From: Corynebacterium hansenii
Lineage (GTDB): Bacteria > Actinomycetota > Actinomycetes > Mycobacteriales > Mycobacteriaceae
DNA length: 64,000 nucleotides
Direction of reading: 5' to 3'
Assembly (NCBI RefSeq): GCF_030408795.1
Contig: NZ_CP047211.1
Coordinates: 1,364,001-1,428,000, forward strand
The notes beneath the pieces were generated by a model that saw only the letters and a program-made list of their open reading frames with translations, searched no databases and was not told the DNA's origin. Position numbers and translations under genes: made by a program. How positions within the stretch are numbered: the first letter of the stretch is position 1; each line of letters starts with the position of its first letter. This document shows, piece after piece, positions 45,954-55,912 of this stretch.

Positions 45954-47462
45954 CTACTCCAGGTAGTCGCGCAGCACCTGCGACCGCGAGGGGTGGCGCA
46001 GCTTCGACATCGTCTTCGACTCGATCTGGCGGATGCGCTCGCGCGTCACGCCGTAGACCTGGCCGATCTCGTCCAAGGTGCGCGGCATGCCGTCGGTCAG
46101 GCCGAAACGCAGGCGCACGACGCCCGCCTCGCGCTCGGACAGGGTCTCCAGCACATCGCCCAGCTGATCCTGCAGCAGCGTGAAGCTCACCGCGTCGACC
46201 GCGATGACGGCCTCGGAGTCCTCGATGAAATCGCCGAGCTGGCTGTCGCCCTCGTCGCCGATGGTCTGGTCCAGCGAAATCGGCTCGCGGGCGTACTGCT
46301 GGATCTCCAGCACCTTCTCCTCGGTGATGTCCATCTCGCGGGCCAGCTCCTCCGGAGTCGGCTCGCGGCCGAGATCCTGGAGCAGCTCGCGCTGGATGCG
46401 GCCCAGCTTGTTGATGACCTCCACCATGTGCACCGGGATGCGGATCGTGCGCGCCTGGTCCGCCATCGCGCGGGTGATCGCCTGGCGGATCCACCACGTC
46501 GCGTACGTGGAGAACTTGTAGCCCTTGGAGTAGTCGAACTTCTCCACCGCGCGGATCAGGCCGAGGTTGCCCTCCTGGATGAGGTCCAGGAACGCCATGC
46601 CGCGGCCCGTGTAGCGCTTGGCCAGCGAAACGACGAGACGAAGGTTGGCCTCGAGCAGGTGATTCTTGGCGCGCTGGCCGTCGCGCGCGATCTCCCGCAG
46701 ATCTCGGCGCTGGGCGTGGGCGAGCCGCTCGCCGGCTTCCTTGGCCTGGTCGATCTTGTACTGGGCGTACAGGCCGGCCTCGATGCGCTTGGCCAGCGAG
46801 ACCTCTTCCTCGGCGGTCAGCAGGGCGACCTTGCCGATCTGTTTCAGGTACGCGCGAACGGAGTCCGCCGACGCCGTGAGCTCGGCGTCCTTGCGAGCCT
46901 GGCGCAGCGCCGCGGATTCGTCCTCGTTCCAGACCTCGTCGACGGTGTCCGTCTCGTCCTCGGCATCGTCGTCGGCGGTCTCCGCGCCCTCGTCGAGCTC
47001 CGGATCGAAGTCGCCGTCGATGGCCAGGTCCGAATCGTCGTCCTCGAGCTCGTCTTCGTCGGCGCCCTCGGCGGCCTGCGCATCCTTCGCCTTGGCGCTC
47101 GTGGCCTTGGCGGCGGTCTTCCTGGCCGCCGTCTTCTTCGCGGTGGCCTTCTTCGCCGTCTTCTTGGCGGCGGTCTTCTTCGCGGCCTTCTTGGCCGTCT
47201 TCTTCGCCGCCGTCTTCTTGGCGGGCGCCTTCTTCACGGCCTTCTTCGCGGGGGCCTTCGCCTCGGCGGCCGGCTCCTGCTCGGCTGCGGCGGACTCGGT
47301 CGCCGCCGGCGCGGCCTTCTTGGCGGCGGTCTTCTTGGCCGCCGTCTTCTTCACGGCCTTCTTGATCGCCTTCTTCACGGCCTTCTTGGCCGGGGCCGGC
47401 GACTCGGCGGCGCCGCCCGCAGTTTCCCGGCCGTTCGGCTGCTCGGATTCTTTGGCTGTCAC
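45954..47462 (-). CDS. sigA: Primary sigma factor SigA (RpoD) with lysine/alanine-rich N-terminus
   Basis: A 502-residue housekeeping sigma-70. Region 1.2 starts at about 200 ([20 protein letters not shown]). Region 2 has [19 protein letters not shown] and [13 protein letters not shown], and region 4 ends [20 protein letters not shown] then [11 protein letters not shown]. Residues 25-120 are repeats of the type KKTAAKK and AKKAVKK, much like histone H1 tails. Residues 132-182 are strongly acidic. This extension replaces region 1.1 and may contact DNA or polymerase. The GTG at 47462 has GAAAGGG about 6 bases upstream. It begins the conserved block sigA-ppgK-suhB, and the intergenic region before ppgK probably holds its promoter. 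Confidence 0.96.
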   Translation of the reverse strand: MTAKESEQPNGRETAGGAAESPAPAKKAVKKAIKKAVKKTAAKKTAAKKAAPAATESAAAEQEPAAEAKAPAKKAVKKAPAKKTAAKKTAKKAAKKTAAKKTAKKATAKKTAARKTAAKATSAKAKDAQAAEGADEDELEDDDSDLAIDGDFDPELDEGAETADDDAEDETDTVDEVWNEDESAALRQARKDAELTASADSVRAYLKQIGKVALLTAEEEVSLAKRIEAGLYAQYKIDQAKEAGERLAHAQRRDLREIARDGQRAKNHLLEANLRLVVSLAKRYTGRGMAFLDLIQEGNLGLIRAVEKFDYSKGYKFSTYATWWIRQAITRAMADQARTIRIPVHMVEVINKLGRIQRELLQDLGREPTPEELAREMDITEEKVLEIQQYAREPISLDQTIGDEGDSQLGDFIEDSEAVIAVDAVSFTLLQDQLGDVLETLSEREAGVVRLRFGLTDGMPRTLDEIGQVYGVTRERIRQIESKTMSKLRHPSRSQVLRDYLE

Positions 47463-47763
47463 GAAAGCCCTTTCACGATGATGTCGATTGCCGCCGGCGT
47501 GCCGGGAAGAACCGGTGCGCGGCCCCGCCGACCGTAATCGGGTCGACGGGGGACGGGACGCCGCGTGTGCGCCACCGCCGGCCGAATGCCTGCAATGTCG
47601 ATGATTCGTGCCACGGATCTCGGCTGCCGTATTGGGGGGTTCGGTCGCGCCGCCCCGCCTTCGTCATGTTCAACCGTCCGTGAATCAACTCCCCAGTGTA
47701 ACCCAATGGGGATGATCGCCCCGGTGCGCCCCCGTGCGGGGGTTTGCGCCGGGAGCGCCGCGG
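47463..47763. other. Intergenic region upstream of sigA
   Basis: About 300 bases between the ends of ppgK and the start of sigA, both leftward. A CCCCC-GTGC-GGGGG hairpin (47729-47742) near the ppgK end could end its transcript. The rest presumably carries the sigA promoter and leader. I found no confident hexamer pair and no gene. Confidence 0.45.
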
Positions 47764-48519
47764 TCAGGGCAGGAGCCCCTCGGATGCCGCCAGGGCGGCG
47801 CCGGCGATGCCCGCGTTGTTGTGCAGCTTCGCGGGGACCACCGGGGTTCGGCACTCGAGCAGCGGCACCCACTTCTCGTGCTTGCGGCTGATGCCGCCGC
47901 CGACCACGAACAGCGTCGGCCAGAACAGCGCCTCGTACGTCCGCAGGACCTTCGACACGCGCTTGGCCCACTTCTTGTAGCTGAGGTCCTCGCGCTCCTT
48001 CGCCGCAGCCGACGCGATGTGCTCGGCTTCGTCGTCCCCGATGTGCAGGTGGCCGAGCTCGGAGTTCGGGTACAGCAGGCCGTCGTGAAGCAGGGCCGAA
48101 CCGATGCCGGTGCCGAAGGTCAGCAGGACCACCGACCCCTGGCGCGCGTGGGCGTCGCCGAAGCGCGCCTCCGCCAGCCCCGCCGCGTCGGCGTCGTTGA
48201 GCACGTGGGTGCGGTGGTCGGGCAGGTGGCGCGAGAACAGCTCACGGCAGTCCATGTCCACCCACGACTCATCGATGTTCGCCGCGAGCAGGGCGGTCTG
48301 GTCGCGGATGACGGACGGCAGCGTGACGCCCACCGGCCCCTCCCACCCGGCGATGCGCACGATTTCCGCGATGGTCTCCGCCACCGCGTCCGGGGTCGCG
48401 GGCTGCGGCGTGAGGATCTTGATCCGCTCGCCCACCAGCTCCCCGGTGTCGAGGTCCACGACACCCCCCTTGATGCCGGAACCGCCCACGTCCACGCCAA
48501 AACCGATGTTCTCTGCCAT
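47764..48519 (-). CDS. ppgK: Polyphosphate glucokinase PpgK
   Basis: A 251-residue ROK-like kinase that phosphorylates glucose using polyphosphate or ATP. The N-terminal phosphate-binding motif is [29 protein letters not shown] carries the catalytic Asp, and [12 protein letters not shown] and SELGHLHIG are sugar- and phosphate-site blocks. The family length is about 250. It is divergent from suhB, with only 35 bases between start codons, so their promoters overlap or the genes are leaderless. Confidence 0.96.
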   Translation of the reverse strand: MAENIGFGVDVGGSGIKGGVVDLDTGELVGERIKILTPQPATPDAVAETIAEIVRIAGWEGPVGVTLPSVIRDQTALLAANIDESWVDMDCRELFSRHLPDHRTHVLNDADAAGLAEARFGDAHARQGSVVLLTFGTGIGSALLHDGLLYPNSELGHLHIGDDEAEHIASAAAKEREDLSYKKWAKRVSKVLRTYEALFWPTLFVVGGGISRKHEKWVPLLECRTPVVPAKLHNNAGIAGAALAASEGLLP

Positions 48520-48554
48520 GTGGCCGATTGTACGAAAACGGGGACAATGGCCCC

Positions 48555-49451
48555 ATGACCTTCGCAGAAGCCGAACCCGCGCACACCCCCGCCCGCTCCG
48601 ACTCGCCCGCCGATTTGCGGCGGATGGCCGTGTTTTTGGCGTCCGCGGCGGCCGAGCACATCCGGGTGCGGCGCCGCGAAGTCGGCGTCGGCGGCGGCCG
48701 GGCCGAGGGCACGGACGTCAAATCCAGCCGCGTAGACCCCGTCACGGTCGTCGACCGCGAGTCGGAGGAGCTGATCCGCGGGCTCGTCGCGTCGCTGCGG
48801 CCCGGCGACGCAGTCTTCGGCGAGGAGGAGGGCGGCGCGGGCGCCCGGGCGGAGGGCATCCGCTGGGTCGTCGACCCCATCGACGGGACGGTCAACTTCC
48901 TCTACGGCATCCCGGCCTTCGGCGTCAGCGTCGCGTGCGAGAAGGACGGCCGCATCGTCGCCGGCGCCGTCGCGGACGTGGCGGGCGGGCGCATCTTCCA
49001 CGCGGCGGTCGGGGGAGGGGCGGCGCTGCGCGACTCGTCCGGGCGTGAGGTGGAGCTCCGGTGCTCCGCACCCGAGGATCTGGGGGTGTCGCTGGTCGCC
49101 ACGGGTTTCTCGTACTCCGCGAAGCGCCGGGCGGTGCAGGGCGCGCTGGTGGCGGATTTGCTTGCCGACGTCCGCGACATCCGCCGCATCGGCTCGGCTG
49201 CGCTGGACCTTTGCCTGCTGGCCGCCGGCGGCGTGGACTGCTACTTCGAGCACGGCCTGAATCTGTGGGATTGGGCGGCCGGCGCCCTCATCGCGCAGGA
49301 GGCCGGCGCCGTGGTGAAGCTGCCGGATCCGGGCGCGGGGACCGCCGAGGGGGAGCTGGTCGCCGCAGCAGCGCCGACGGTGGCCGACGAGTTCTTCGGC
49401 GCGCTGGAGTCCCGGGGTGCGCTGGGGCCGATCAGCAGGAACGGCGGCTGA
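48555..49451 (+). CDS. suhB: Inositol monophosphatase family protein (SuhB-like)
   Basis: A 298-residue Mg2+-dependent phosphatase. The metal site motifs are [18 protein letters not shown] and [10 protein letters not shown]. In mycobacteria these enzymes release inositol for phosphatidylinositol and mycothiol. An alternative substrate such as histidinol phosphate or 2'-phosphoadenosine cannot be excluded. ATG 48555 lies seven codons after the divergent ppgK region and has weak Shine-Dalgarno. Its last 20 bases overlap the convergent cei gene. Confidence 0.9.
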   Translation: MTFAEAEPAHTPARSDSPADLRRMAVFLASAAAEHIRVRRREVGVGGGRAEGTDVKSSRVDPVTVVDRESEELIRGLVASLRPGDAVFGEEEGGAGARAEGIRWVVDPIDGTVNFLYGIPAFGVSVACEKDGRIVAGAVADVAGGRIFHAAVGGGAALRDSSGREVELRCSAPEDLGVSLVATGFSYSAKRRAVQGALVADLLADVRDIRRIGSAALDLCLLAAGGVDCYFEHGLNLWDWAAGALIAQEAGAVVKLPDPGAGTAEGELVAAAAPTVADEFFGALESRGALGPISRNGG

Positions 49452-50028
49452 GCGACTGCAGCGTGGCGGCGTCGACGTCGCGGCCCGCCTGGAGCGTCTC
49501 CATCGCCGCCCGGACCGGCCCCGAATCATCGAGGCCGCGGAAACCCTTGCCCAGGGCCACGTCCACCGAACCGTCTTCGCGGGCGTCGTGGATGAGTTCG
49601 AGGCAGGGGAAGACCGCGTGGAGGGTCGCCCCGTGGGTGGCGAACCCCGCGCCGAAGCGCAGTTGGCCGTAGCAGCCCAGATCGAGGTCCGGGGTCAGGG
49701 GATCGTTGCCCACCGCACCCTCCGGGACCGTGGCGAAGCCGAGCCCGACCAGCCCCTCGGACACCTCGGTGGCCTGCCCGGATTCGCCGTTGGCGTTGAA
49801 GACCCGCACCGGGATGTCGCCGGGCGCGGCGGGGGCCTCGCCGAGCAGGTCCGTCGCGGACACGACCGTGCCGGCGTCGGGATGCTCGCAGGCGACGCTC
49901 GTTTCCTCGGCGGTCCGGGCGAACGCGAAGGACCAGGCGGCCACGGCGAAGACGGCGAAAACGCCGACGATGATGCCGTAGGGCCGGTAATTGCGGGGCG
50001 GCGAATCGCCCGGCTGGCGGTGCGTCAT
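49432..50028 (-). CDS. cei: Envelope integrity protein Cei (LytR_C domain)
   Basis: A 198-residue membrane-anchored protein. One membrane helix (YGIIVGVFAVFAVAAWSFAFA) spans about residues 18-40, and the rest lies outside. The outer part includes VRVFNANGESGQATEVSEGL, the LytR/CpsA-Psr C-terminal-domain block. It corresponds in position and content to mycobacterial Rv2700 (Cei), which guards the cell envelope. The ATG at 50028 is preferred over 50067. It is convergent with suhB and divergent from the DUF4193 gene. Three conserved Cys in the outer domain may form disulfides. Confidence 0.82.
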   Translation of the reverse strand: MTHRQPGDSPPRNYRPYGIIVGVFAVFAVAAWSFAFARTAEETSVACEHPDAGTVVSATDLLGEAPAAPGDIPVRVFNANGESGQATEVSEGLVGLGFATVPEGAVGNDPLTPDLDLGCYGQLRFGAGFATHGATLHAVFPCLELIHDAREDGSVDVALGKGFRGLDDSGPVRAAMETLQAGRDVDAATLQSLSRRSC

Positions 50029-50098
50029 GCGCACAATGTTAGCCGGGTGCGGGTGCGCACCATTCACATGACGTGCAAAAGTGGCCCAAAAAGCGCCG

Positions 50099-50129
50099 TT
50101 GACCTGGGGACATGACAGATTCTTAGAAT
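50099..50129 (+). promoter_or_regulatory. Candidate promoter of the DUF4193 gene
   Basis: TTGACC (50099-50104) and TAGAAT (50124-50129) are separated by 19 bases. The spacing is slightly long. TAGTAT a few bases further on is an alternative -10 box. The region is AT-rich compared with its surroundings. Confidence 0.4.
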
Positions 50130-50201
50130 TGCCCTAGTATCCGCGAAGAATACGGCGCTACATACGAAGTGCCGCGACCCCACTGGAGGAGGGCCGAACA
50201 A

Positions 50202-50498
50202 ATGGCTGTCGATTACGATTCGCCGCGCACCCGCGAGGACGAGGACATCGCCACCGATTCGCTCGAGGGCCTGCAGGCCGCTGGCGAAGACAACCGCATC
50301 GCCGACGATGACGACGGCGAGATCGTGGAGCCGTACGAGCTCCCCGGCGCCGACCTTTCCGGTGAGGAGCTGGAGATTTCCGTCGTTCCCCGCCAGGACG
50401 ACGAATTCACGTGCGGGTCGTGCTTCCTCGTGCAGCACCGCTCGATGATGGCGTACGACCCCGGCGACGGTTTCCCGATCTGCCGCGATTGCGCGTGA
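50202..50498 (+). CDS. DUF4193 small zinc-ribbon protein
   Basis: A 98-residue protein conserved in actinobacteria (DUF4193). The N-terminus starts AVDYDSPRTREDEDI and is acidic. The C-terminus FTCGSCFLV and ICRDCA gives two C-x-x-C pairs, a zinc ribbon. GGAGGAGG precedes the ATG by about ten bases. It occupies the Rv2699c-like position next to cei and DUF3093. A role in transcription or ribosome regulation has been suggested for zinc ribbons, but none is shown here. Confidence 0.9.
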   Translation: MAVDYDSPRTREDEDIATDSLEGLQAAGEDNRIADDDDGEIVEPYELPGADLSGEELEISVVPRQDDEFTCGSCFLVQHRSMMAYDPGDGFPICRDCA

Positions 50499-50534
50499 CG
50501 GCGGCGGCCCCCTGAACCGGGGCCGTGCACGGAG

Positions 50535-50587
50535 AACGCCCCGGGCGATGCCCGATCCCATGGATCGGCCGTCGCCCGGGGCGTTTT
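50535..50587. terminator. Terminator between DUF4193 and DUF3093 genes
   Basis: AACGCCCCGGGCGA pairs with TCGCCCGGGGCGTT over 14 bases, and an inner CCGATCCATGGATCGG-type hairpin fills the loop. TTTT follows on the plus strand, so it suits the DUF4193 gene and, in reverse, the convergent DUF3093 gene. Confidence 0.85.
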
Positions 50588-50602
50588 CGCGCCGCAGCGC
50601 CG

Positions 50603-51121
50603 TCAGACCCTGGGGCGGTCGGCGCCCAGGAAGGCGTCGAGAAGCTCTTCGGGCTTGCGCGTCGACACCAGCCAGTACGGGGTCGGATCATCCGGGTCGT
50701 CGAGGACCAGCAGCACCATGGTGCGGACCCAACTGTGGGTGACCAGGAACGCCGCGGGGTCCAGCTGGCGGCCCAGCGCATTGCGGTGCGCGGACGCGGG
50801 GACGACGAGGGACTTCGACACCACCGACGCCGGCAGCACCGCGGTGCCCGCGTGGAGCCACTTCTCGCCGGTGGGGTCGAGTTCGACCTGGACCTTCGTC
50901 TTCGACAGGGTGACCAGGATCCACAGCCCGATGAGGGTGATGATCGTGCCGCCGATGATGAGCCAGAGGATGCTGCGGTTGAACGCGACCTGCGCGGTGC
51001 ACACGACGACCGCGGGAACCGCCAGCGCCCAGTACCACCAGGGCACCCACAAACGCTCCCGGTAGATGATGTCGCCGTCGGCGGCCGTCACGGTGCTGTC
51101 GTCAGTAGTGCTCACGGGCAC
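50603..51121 (-). CDS. DUF3093 membrane protein
   Basis: A 172-residue DUF3093 protein. [20 protein letters not shown] leads into two membrane helices, separated by a short turn, and a cytoplasmic C-terminal domain with [20 protein letters not shown] and [13 protein letters not shown]. These are the usual family blocks. The start is GTG 51121 or GTG 51115, with TAGGAT upstream. Gene order matches Rv2698. It is divergent from dut. Function unknown. Confidence 0.85.
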   Translation of the reverse strand: MPVSTTDDSTVTAADGDIIYRERLWVPWWYWALAVPAVVVCTAQVAFNRSILWLIIGGTIITLIGLWILVTLSKTKVQVELDPTGEKWLHAGTAVLPASVVSKSLVVPASAHRNALGRQLDPAAFLVTHSWVRTMVLLVLDDPDDPTPYWLVSTRKPEELLDAFLGADRPRV

Positions 51122-51175
51122 TCATCCTACCCATGCGATCTCCGGGGTCGACCGCGGTGCGTATCGTCGGATGGC

Positions 51176-51712
51176 GTGAACGACGACATCCGAAACGATT
51201 CCCACGGCACCGCGCCCGGCGCAGAGTCCGGCGCAGCGTCGGTCTCGGCGCCCGCGGCCCCCGTCCGGGTGCGGCTGCTCCATCCCGACGCCGTCGCGCC
51301 CGTGCGCGCGCACCACGACGACGCCGGCGTGGACCTGTCCTCGGCCGAGGACCTCGTGCTCGAGCCCGGCGAGCGCGCCCTGGTCGGCACCGGCATCGCC
51401 ATCGCGCTGCCCCCGGGCACCGTAGGCCTGGTCCACCCGCGGTCGGGGCTGGCCGCCCGCGCGGGCCTGTCCATCGTCAACGCCCCCGGCACCGTCGACG
51501 CGGGGTACCGCGGCGAACTCAAGATCAGCCTGATCAACCTCGACCCGCGCGAGCCCATCACCATCGCCAAGGGCGACCGCATCGCACAGCTTTTGGTGCA
51601 GAAAGTCGAGCTCAGCCCGTTCGTCGTCGTCGACGAACTCGACGCCACCGATCGCGGGGAACGGGGCCACGGCTCCACCGGCGTCGCCGGCGCCCCGCCC
51701 GCCCGCGGCTGA
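51176..51712 (+). CDS. dut: Deoxyuridine triphosphatase Dut
   Basis: A 178-residue trimeric dUTPase that keeps uracil out of DNA and supplies dUMP. All five motifs are visible: [37 protein letters not shown], and the C-terminal [10 protein letters not shown] that closes over the substrate. About 30 N-terminal residues are a Ser/Ala-rich extension not found in all homologues. The GTG at 51176 is a non-ATG start. The DUF3710 gene follows after 80 bases. Confidence 0.96.
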   Translation: MNDDIRNDSHGTAPGAESGAASVSAPAAPVRVRLLHPDAVAPVRAHHDDAGVDLSSAEDLVLEPGERALVGTGIAIALPPGTVGLVHPRSGLAARAGLSIVNAPGTVDAGYRGELKISLINLDPREPITIAKGDRIAQLLVQKVELSPFVVVDELDATDRGERGHGSTGVAGAPPARG

Positions 51713-51792
51713 GCAGGGGGCGGGCCCGACGGCCCCGCGCCGCGGTAGCCGTTACGCTGAACATCAAACGCGCAAACACATTTAGGGAGACG

Positions 51793-52578
51793 ATGGCCAT
51801 GTGGCCCTTTGGCAACAAGAAGAAAGACGACCGCGCCAAGGATGACGGCGCCGCGACCGCCGGGGCACCCGAGGCCGCCGTCGACCGCGACGACGCCGCC
51901 CCGGACGCCGGGCCCGCCGCCGCCGAGCCGCGCCGCGAAGAGCCGCGCCAGGCGGATGCGCACCCGGCGGAGGCCGGCCCGTTCGACGTCGCCGACGCCA
52001 AGCCGGAGGATTTCGACTTCTCGGACTTCGCCAAGGCCAGCGTGAACCTCGGCTCCGTGCTTCTGGCCGTGCCGCACGTCGGCGACATCCAGGTCGAGAT
52101 GGGCCCGCAGGGCCCGACGATGCTGCACGTGGTCACCACCGCCGGGCGCATCACCCCGGTCGCCTTCGCCGCGCCGACGTCGGGCGGGCTGTGGGAGACC
52201 TCCGGCCGCGAGATCGCCGAGGGGCTGTCGAAGGACGGTCTGGCGGTCCACCTGGAGGATGGCCCGTGGGGCGACGAGGTCGTGGGCTCGCGCGACGACA
52301 TGCAGATGCGCATCATCGGCGCCGATGGCCCGCGCTGGATGATGCGCCTGACGCTGTCCGGCCCGGCGTCCTCCGCCGACGAGCTCGCCGAGATCGGCCG
52401 CGGGATGATGGCCCGCTGCTTCGTCAACCGCGGCGACAACCCGATGCCGGCCGGCCAGCCGCTGCCGGTCACCCTGCCCGTCGCCATGGCGGAGCAGATC
52501 CGCCAGGCCTATGCGGCGCAGCAGCAGGCCGCGCAGCAGGGCGGCCAGGATCAGCAGCAGGGCAACCAGGGCCAGTAG
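51793..52578 (+). CDS. DUF3710 protein
   Basis: A 261-residue actinobacterial DUF3710 protein. It starts AMWPFGNKKKDD, then an Ala/Asp/Pro-rich linker. The conserved domain runs from DFDFSDFAKASVNLGS to the segment GPRWMMRLTLSGPA. The C-terminus is Gln-rich (QQGGQDQQQGNQ). GGGAGA precedes the ATG. The conserved place after dut (Rv2696c-like) supports the call. No activity is known. Confidence 0.88.
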   Translation: MAMWPFGNKKKDDRAKDDGAATAGAPEAAVDRDDAAPDAGPAAAEPRREEPRQADAHPAEAGPFDVADAKPEDFDFSDFAKASVNLGSVLLAVPHVGDIQVEMGPQGPTMLHVVTTAGRITPVAFAAPTSGGLWETSGREIAEGLSKDGLAVHLEDGPWGDEVVGSRDDMQMRIIGADGPRWMMRLTLSGPASSADELAEIGRGMMARCFVNRGDNPMPAGQPLPVTLPVAMAEQIRQAYAAQQQAAQQGGQDQQQGNQGQ

Positions 52579-52651
52579 GCCCCGGCTTCCGGCCGCGTCC
52601 GGCCGGAAACCCATCCACCCCCGCAGTTCCCGCAGATCCAGGAGGATCGCC

Positions 52652-53860
52652 ATGAGCACCCCGGCCAACGGCCCCACGATCATCGAGGCGGTCGTCGACC
52701 GGCCCGCCCACGGCGGCGAGTCCATCGCCCTCCTCGACGGCCGGGTGATCCTCGTCCGCGGCGCCATCCCCGGGGAGCGCGTCCGCATCGCCCTGGACGA
52801 CGCCGAGGCGAAGCTCTGGCGCGGCGAGGCGGTGGAGATCCTCGATCCCTCGCCGCACCGCATCGAGCCCGTCTGCGACGCCGCGGAGGCCGGCGCCGGA
52901 TGCTGCGACCTCGGGTTCGTCGATCCCGCCCACGCCGCCGTGCTGAAGAAGGACGTCCTGCTCGACGCGCTGCGCCGCATCGGCCGCTTCGATGCCGGAT
53001 CGCTGCCCGAGCCCGCCGTCACCGCCCTCGGCCCGGCCACCGGGTGGCGCACGCGCGTGCGCCTCGGCGTCGACGGGGAGGGCCGGGCGGGGCTGCGCAA
53101 GCGCAAGTCCCGCGAGTTGGTCACGGGCGCGGGTTGCGCGCAGAACGTCGCGGGCCTGACGACGGGCCTGGGAGAGGCCGGCGCCGTGCCCGCCGGAGGC
53201 GAGCTCCACGTCGTGCGCGACGCCGATGGGGCGCGCCACGTGCTGCACGTGATCGGCAAGGGGCGCAAACGCCGGGTCACGCAGGTGGAGGGGGAACCGA
53301 CCGCAGTCGAGCGCGCCGCCGGGCGCGAATTCGCCGTGCCGGTCGACGGTTTCTGGCAGGCGCATTCGGCGGCCGCGGACCATTACGTCTCCCGCATCGG
53401 CGAGCTGCTCCCCGCCGTCCCGGGCGGTCGCGCGTGGGACCTCTACGGCGGCGTCGGCGTCTTCGCCGCCGCCCTGGCCGAGCTCGTCGGCGACGACGGA
53501 AAGGTCTCGTCGGTCGAGTCCTTCGCCATGGCCGCGAAGGTCGGCCGCGCCGCGCTATCCGATCTGCCGGTCGAATTCCGCACCTCCCGGGTGGAAACGG
53601 CCGTCGGCAAGCTCGGGCATTCGGTGGACCTGGTGGTGCTCGACCCGCCGCGGACCGGCGCCGGCGCCCAGACCGTCCGGGCCATCGCCGCGGCGCACCC
53701 GAAGCGGGTCCTGCACATCGGCTGCGACCCCGCGACCTTCGCCCGCGACGCCCTGACCTGGTCGGACAACGGCTATCGCATCGAATCACTCGAAGTCGTC
53801 GACGCCTTCCCGGGCACGCACCACCTGGAGACGCTGGCGGTGCTCGCACCGGCGCGCTGA
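52652..53860 (+). CDS. TrmA/RlmD-like 5-methyluridine RNA methyltransferase
   Basis: A 402-residue SAM-dependent enzyme that probably makes m5U in tRNA or rRNA. An N-terminal TRAM-like RNA-binding part leads to the Cys cluster [15 protein letters not shown] near residue 76, which resembles the iron-sulfur binding site of RumA. SAM motif I is [22 protein letters not shown] follows, and the nucleophilic Cys lies in [18 protein letters not shown] precedes the ATG by six bases. It corresponds in position to mycobacterial Rv2689c. The modified base is not settled by sequence. Confidence 0.9.
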   Translation: MSTPANGPTIIEAVVDRPAHGGESIALLDGRVILVRGAIPGERVRIALDDAEAKLWRGEAVEILDPSPHRIEPVCDAAEAGAGCCDLGFVDPAHAAVLKKDVLLDALRRIGRFDAGSLPEPAVTALGPATGWRTRVRLGVDGEGRAGLRKRKSRELVTGAGCAQNVAGLTTGLGEAGAVPAGGELHVVRDADGARHVLHVIGKGRKRRVTQVEGEPTAVERAAGREFAVPVDGFWQAHSAAADHYVSRIGELLPAVPGGRAWDLYGGVGVFAAALAELVGDDGKVSSVESFAMAAKVGRAALSDLPVEFRTSRVETAVGKLGHSVDLVVLDPPRTGAGAQTVRAIAAAHPKRVLHIGCDPATFARDALTWSDNGYRIESLEVVDAFPGTHHLETLAVLAPAR

Positions 53861-53984
53861 CCGCCGCGGGACGACGCGCCAACAGTGCGATTGTGACCCG
53901 GCCTACCCGCGGGCCGTATCATTGAAAGACCAACCCGGTCATTCCGCCGGGCCGCCGAGACGTGAAAGGAACGGGTACCGGTTC

Positions 53985-55874
53985 ATGGCTCTCCTCGAAT
54001 CGATCAACTCACCCGCCGACGTGCGCGCGCAGCGCCCGGAGCAGCTCGATGACCTGGCCGGGGAGATCCGCGACTTCCTCGTGGAGAAGGTGTCCGCGAC
54101 CGGCGGGCACCTGGGCCCCAACCTCGGCGTCGTGGAACTGACCATGGCGCTGCACCGCGTCTTCGATTCGCCGACGGACCCCATCATCTTCGACACCGGA
54201 CACCAGGCCTACGTGCACAAGATGCTCACCGGCCGCACCGGCGACTTCGACACGCTGCGCCAGAAGGACGGTCTGTCCGGGTACCCGTGCCGGGCCGAGA
54301 GCCCGCACGACTGGACCGAGTCGTCGCACGCCTCCGCCGCGCTGTCCACGGCCGACGGCCTGGCCAAGGGGTTCTCCATCCGCGGCGAGCACCACCGCCA
54401 CGTCGTCGCCGTCGTCGGCGATGGCGCGCTGACCGGCGGCATGTGCTGGGAGGCGCTGAACAACATCGCGGCCGGCAAGGACCGGTCCGTGGTCATCGTG
54501 GTCAACGACAACGGCCGCAGCTACTCGCCGACCATCGGCGGCCTCGCCGAGAACCTCGCGGCGCTCGCGCTGCAGCCCGCGTACGACATGGTCATGCGCC
54601 AGGGCAAGTCCGGCCTGCAGCGGATGGGCCCGGCCGGGGATTTCGTCGCCCGCATCGTCTACGGGGCGAAGGAGGGCCTGAAGTCGACGGTCATGCCGCA
54701 CGAGATGTTCTCCGACCTCGGCATCAAGTACATGGGCCCCGTCGACGGCCACAACATCCGCTCGCTGGAGAACGCCCTGCGCCATGCCCGCGAATTCGGC
54801 GGCCCCGTCATCGTCCACGCCAAGACGAACAAGGGCCGCGGTTTCGCGCCCGCCGAGGAGAACGAGGCCGACCAGATGCACGCCACCGGCGTCATCGACC
54901 CGATCACCGGCGAGCCCAAGTCGAGCCCGGTGCGCGACTGGACCTCGGTTTTCGCGGACGAGTTGGTCACCATCGGCGGCGAGCGCGAGGACGTCGCCGC
55001 CATCACCGCCGCGATGGCCGGCCCGACCGGGCTGGTGAAGTTCGGCAAGGCGCACCCCGACCGCTTCTTCGACGTCGGCATCGCCGAGCAGCACGCCGTG
55101 GCGTCGGCTTCGGGCCTGGCGCTGGCGGGCATGCACCCCGTCGTGGCCGTCTACTCGACGTTCCTCAACCGCGCCTTCGACCAGCTGCTCATGGACGTCG
55201 CGCTGCTCAAGCTGCCGGTCACGCTCGTGCTCGACCGCGCCGGCATCACGGGCTCCGACGGCGCCAGCCACAACGGCGTGTGGGACATGGCGCTGACGTC
55301 GATCGTCCCGGGCATCCGCGTCGCCGCCCCGCGCGACGGCGCCCGCCTGGTGGAGGAACTGCGGGAGGCCCTGGACGTCAAGGACGGCCCGACCGTCGTC
55401 CGCTTCCCCAAGGGCAAGGTCGTCGACGACGTCGAGGCGGTCGAGCGCACCGCCGACGGCGTCGACGTGCTGCACCGCACCCGCGAGGATAGCGGAGACG
55501 TCCTCATCGTGGCCGTCGGCGCCTTCGCCGGCGCGGGCCTCGGCGCCGCCCGCGCGCTGGAGGACGAGGGCATCGGCGTCACCGTGGTGGATCCCCGCTG
55601 GGTCGCGCCGATTCCGGGCGACGTCGTGGCCATGGTCGAGCGCCACGATCTGGTCGTCGTCGTCGAGGACGGCGTCGTCCACGGCGGCGTCGGTTCGCTG
55701 CTCGGCGACGTGCTCCGCGCCTCCGCCATCGACGTGCCCATGCGCCAGTGCGCGGTGCCCCAGAAGTTCCTGGACCACGCCTCGCGCGGCCAGATCCTGG
55801 AGGAGCTCGGTCTGACCGCCGACGCCATCGCCGGCGACGTGTCGGAGTGGTGGGCGGACATCAACCGCGACTAG
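53985..55874 (+). CDS. dxs: 1-deoxy-D-xylulose-5-phosphate synthase Dxs
   Basis: A 629-residue thiamine diphosphate enzyme that begins the MEP pathway to isoprenoids from pyruvate and glyceraldehyde 3-phosphate. The ThDP/Mg motif is [16 protein letters not shown]. The transketolase central domain has GPVDGHNI and [14 protein letters not shown], and [13 protein letters not shown] is a well-conserved block. The ATG at 53985 begins [20 protein letters not shown] lies about 14 bases upstream. Length is standard. The gene precedes the convergent rnd. Confidence 0.97.
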   Translation: MALLESINSPADVRAQRPEQLDDLAGEIRDFLVEKVSATGGHLGPNLGVVELTMALHRVFDSPTDPIIFDTGHQAYVHKMLTGRTGDFDTLRQKDGLSGYPCRAESPHDWTESSHASAALSTADGLAKGFSIRGEHHRHVVAVVGDGALTGGMCWEALNNIAAGKDRSVVIVVNDNGRSYSPTIGGLAENLAALALQPAYDMVMRQGKSGLQRMGPAGDFVARIVYGAKEGLKSTVMPHEMFSDLGIKYMGPVDGHNIRSLENALRHAREFGGPVIVHAKTNKGRGFAPAEENEADQMHATGVIDPITGEPKSSPVRDWTSVFADELVTIGGEREDVAAITAAMAGPTGLVKFGKAHPDRFFDVGIAEQHAVASASGLALAGMHPVVAVYSTFLNRAFDQLLMDVALLKLPVTLVLDRAGITGSDGASHNGVWDMALTSIVPGIRVAAPRDGARLVEELREALDVKDGPTVVRFPKGKVVDDVEAVERTADGVDVLHRTREDSGDVLIVAVGAFAGAGLGAARALEDEGIGVTVVDPRWVAPIPGDVVAMVERHDLVVVVEDGVVHGGVGSLLGDVLRASAIDVPMRQCAVPQKFLDHASRGQILEELGLTADAIAGDVSEWWADINRD

Positions 55875-55912
55875 CTCCCGCGGCCCCGGCCGGGCCCCGT
55901 TCCGGCGGGATC

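Noticed and set aside
45993..47537. A 514-codon plus-strand frame opposite sigA, with Leu/Arg/Gly repeats
   Set aside because: The repeats are only the complement of the lysine/alanine codons of SigA.
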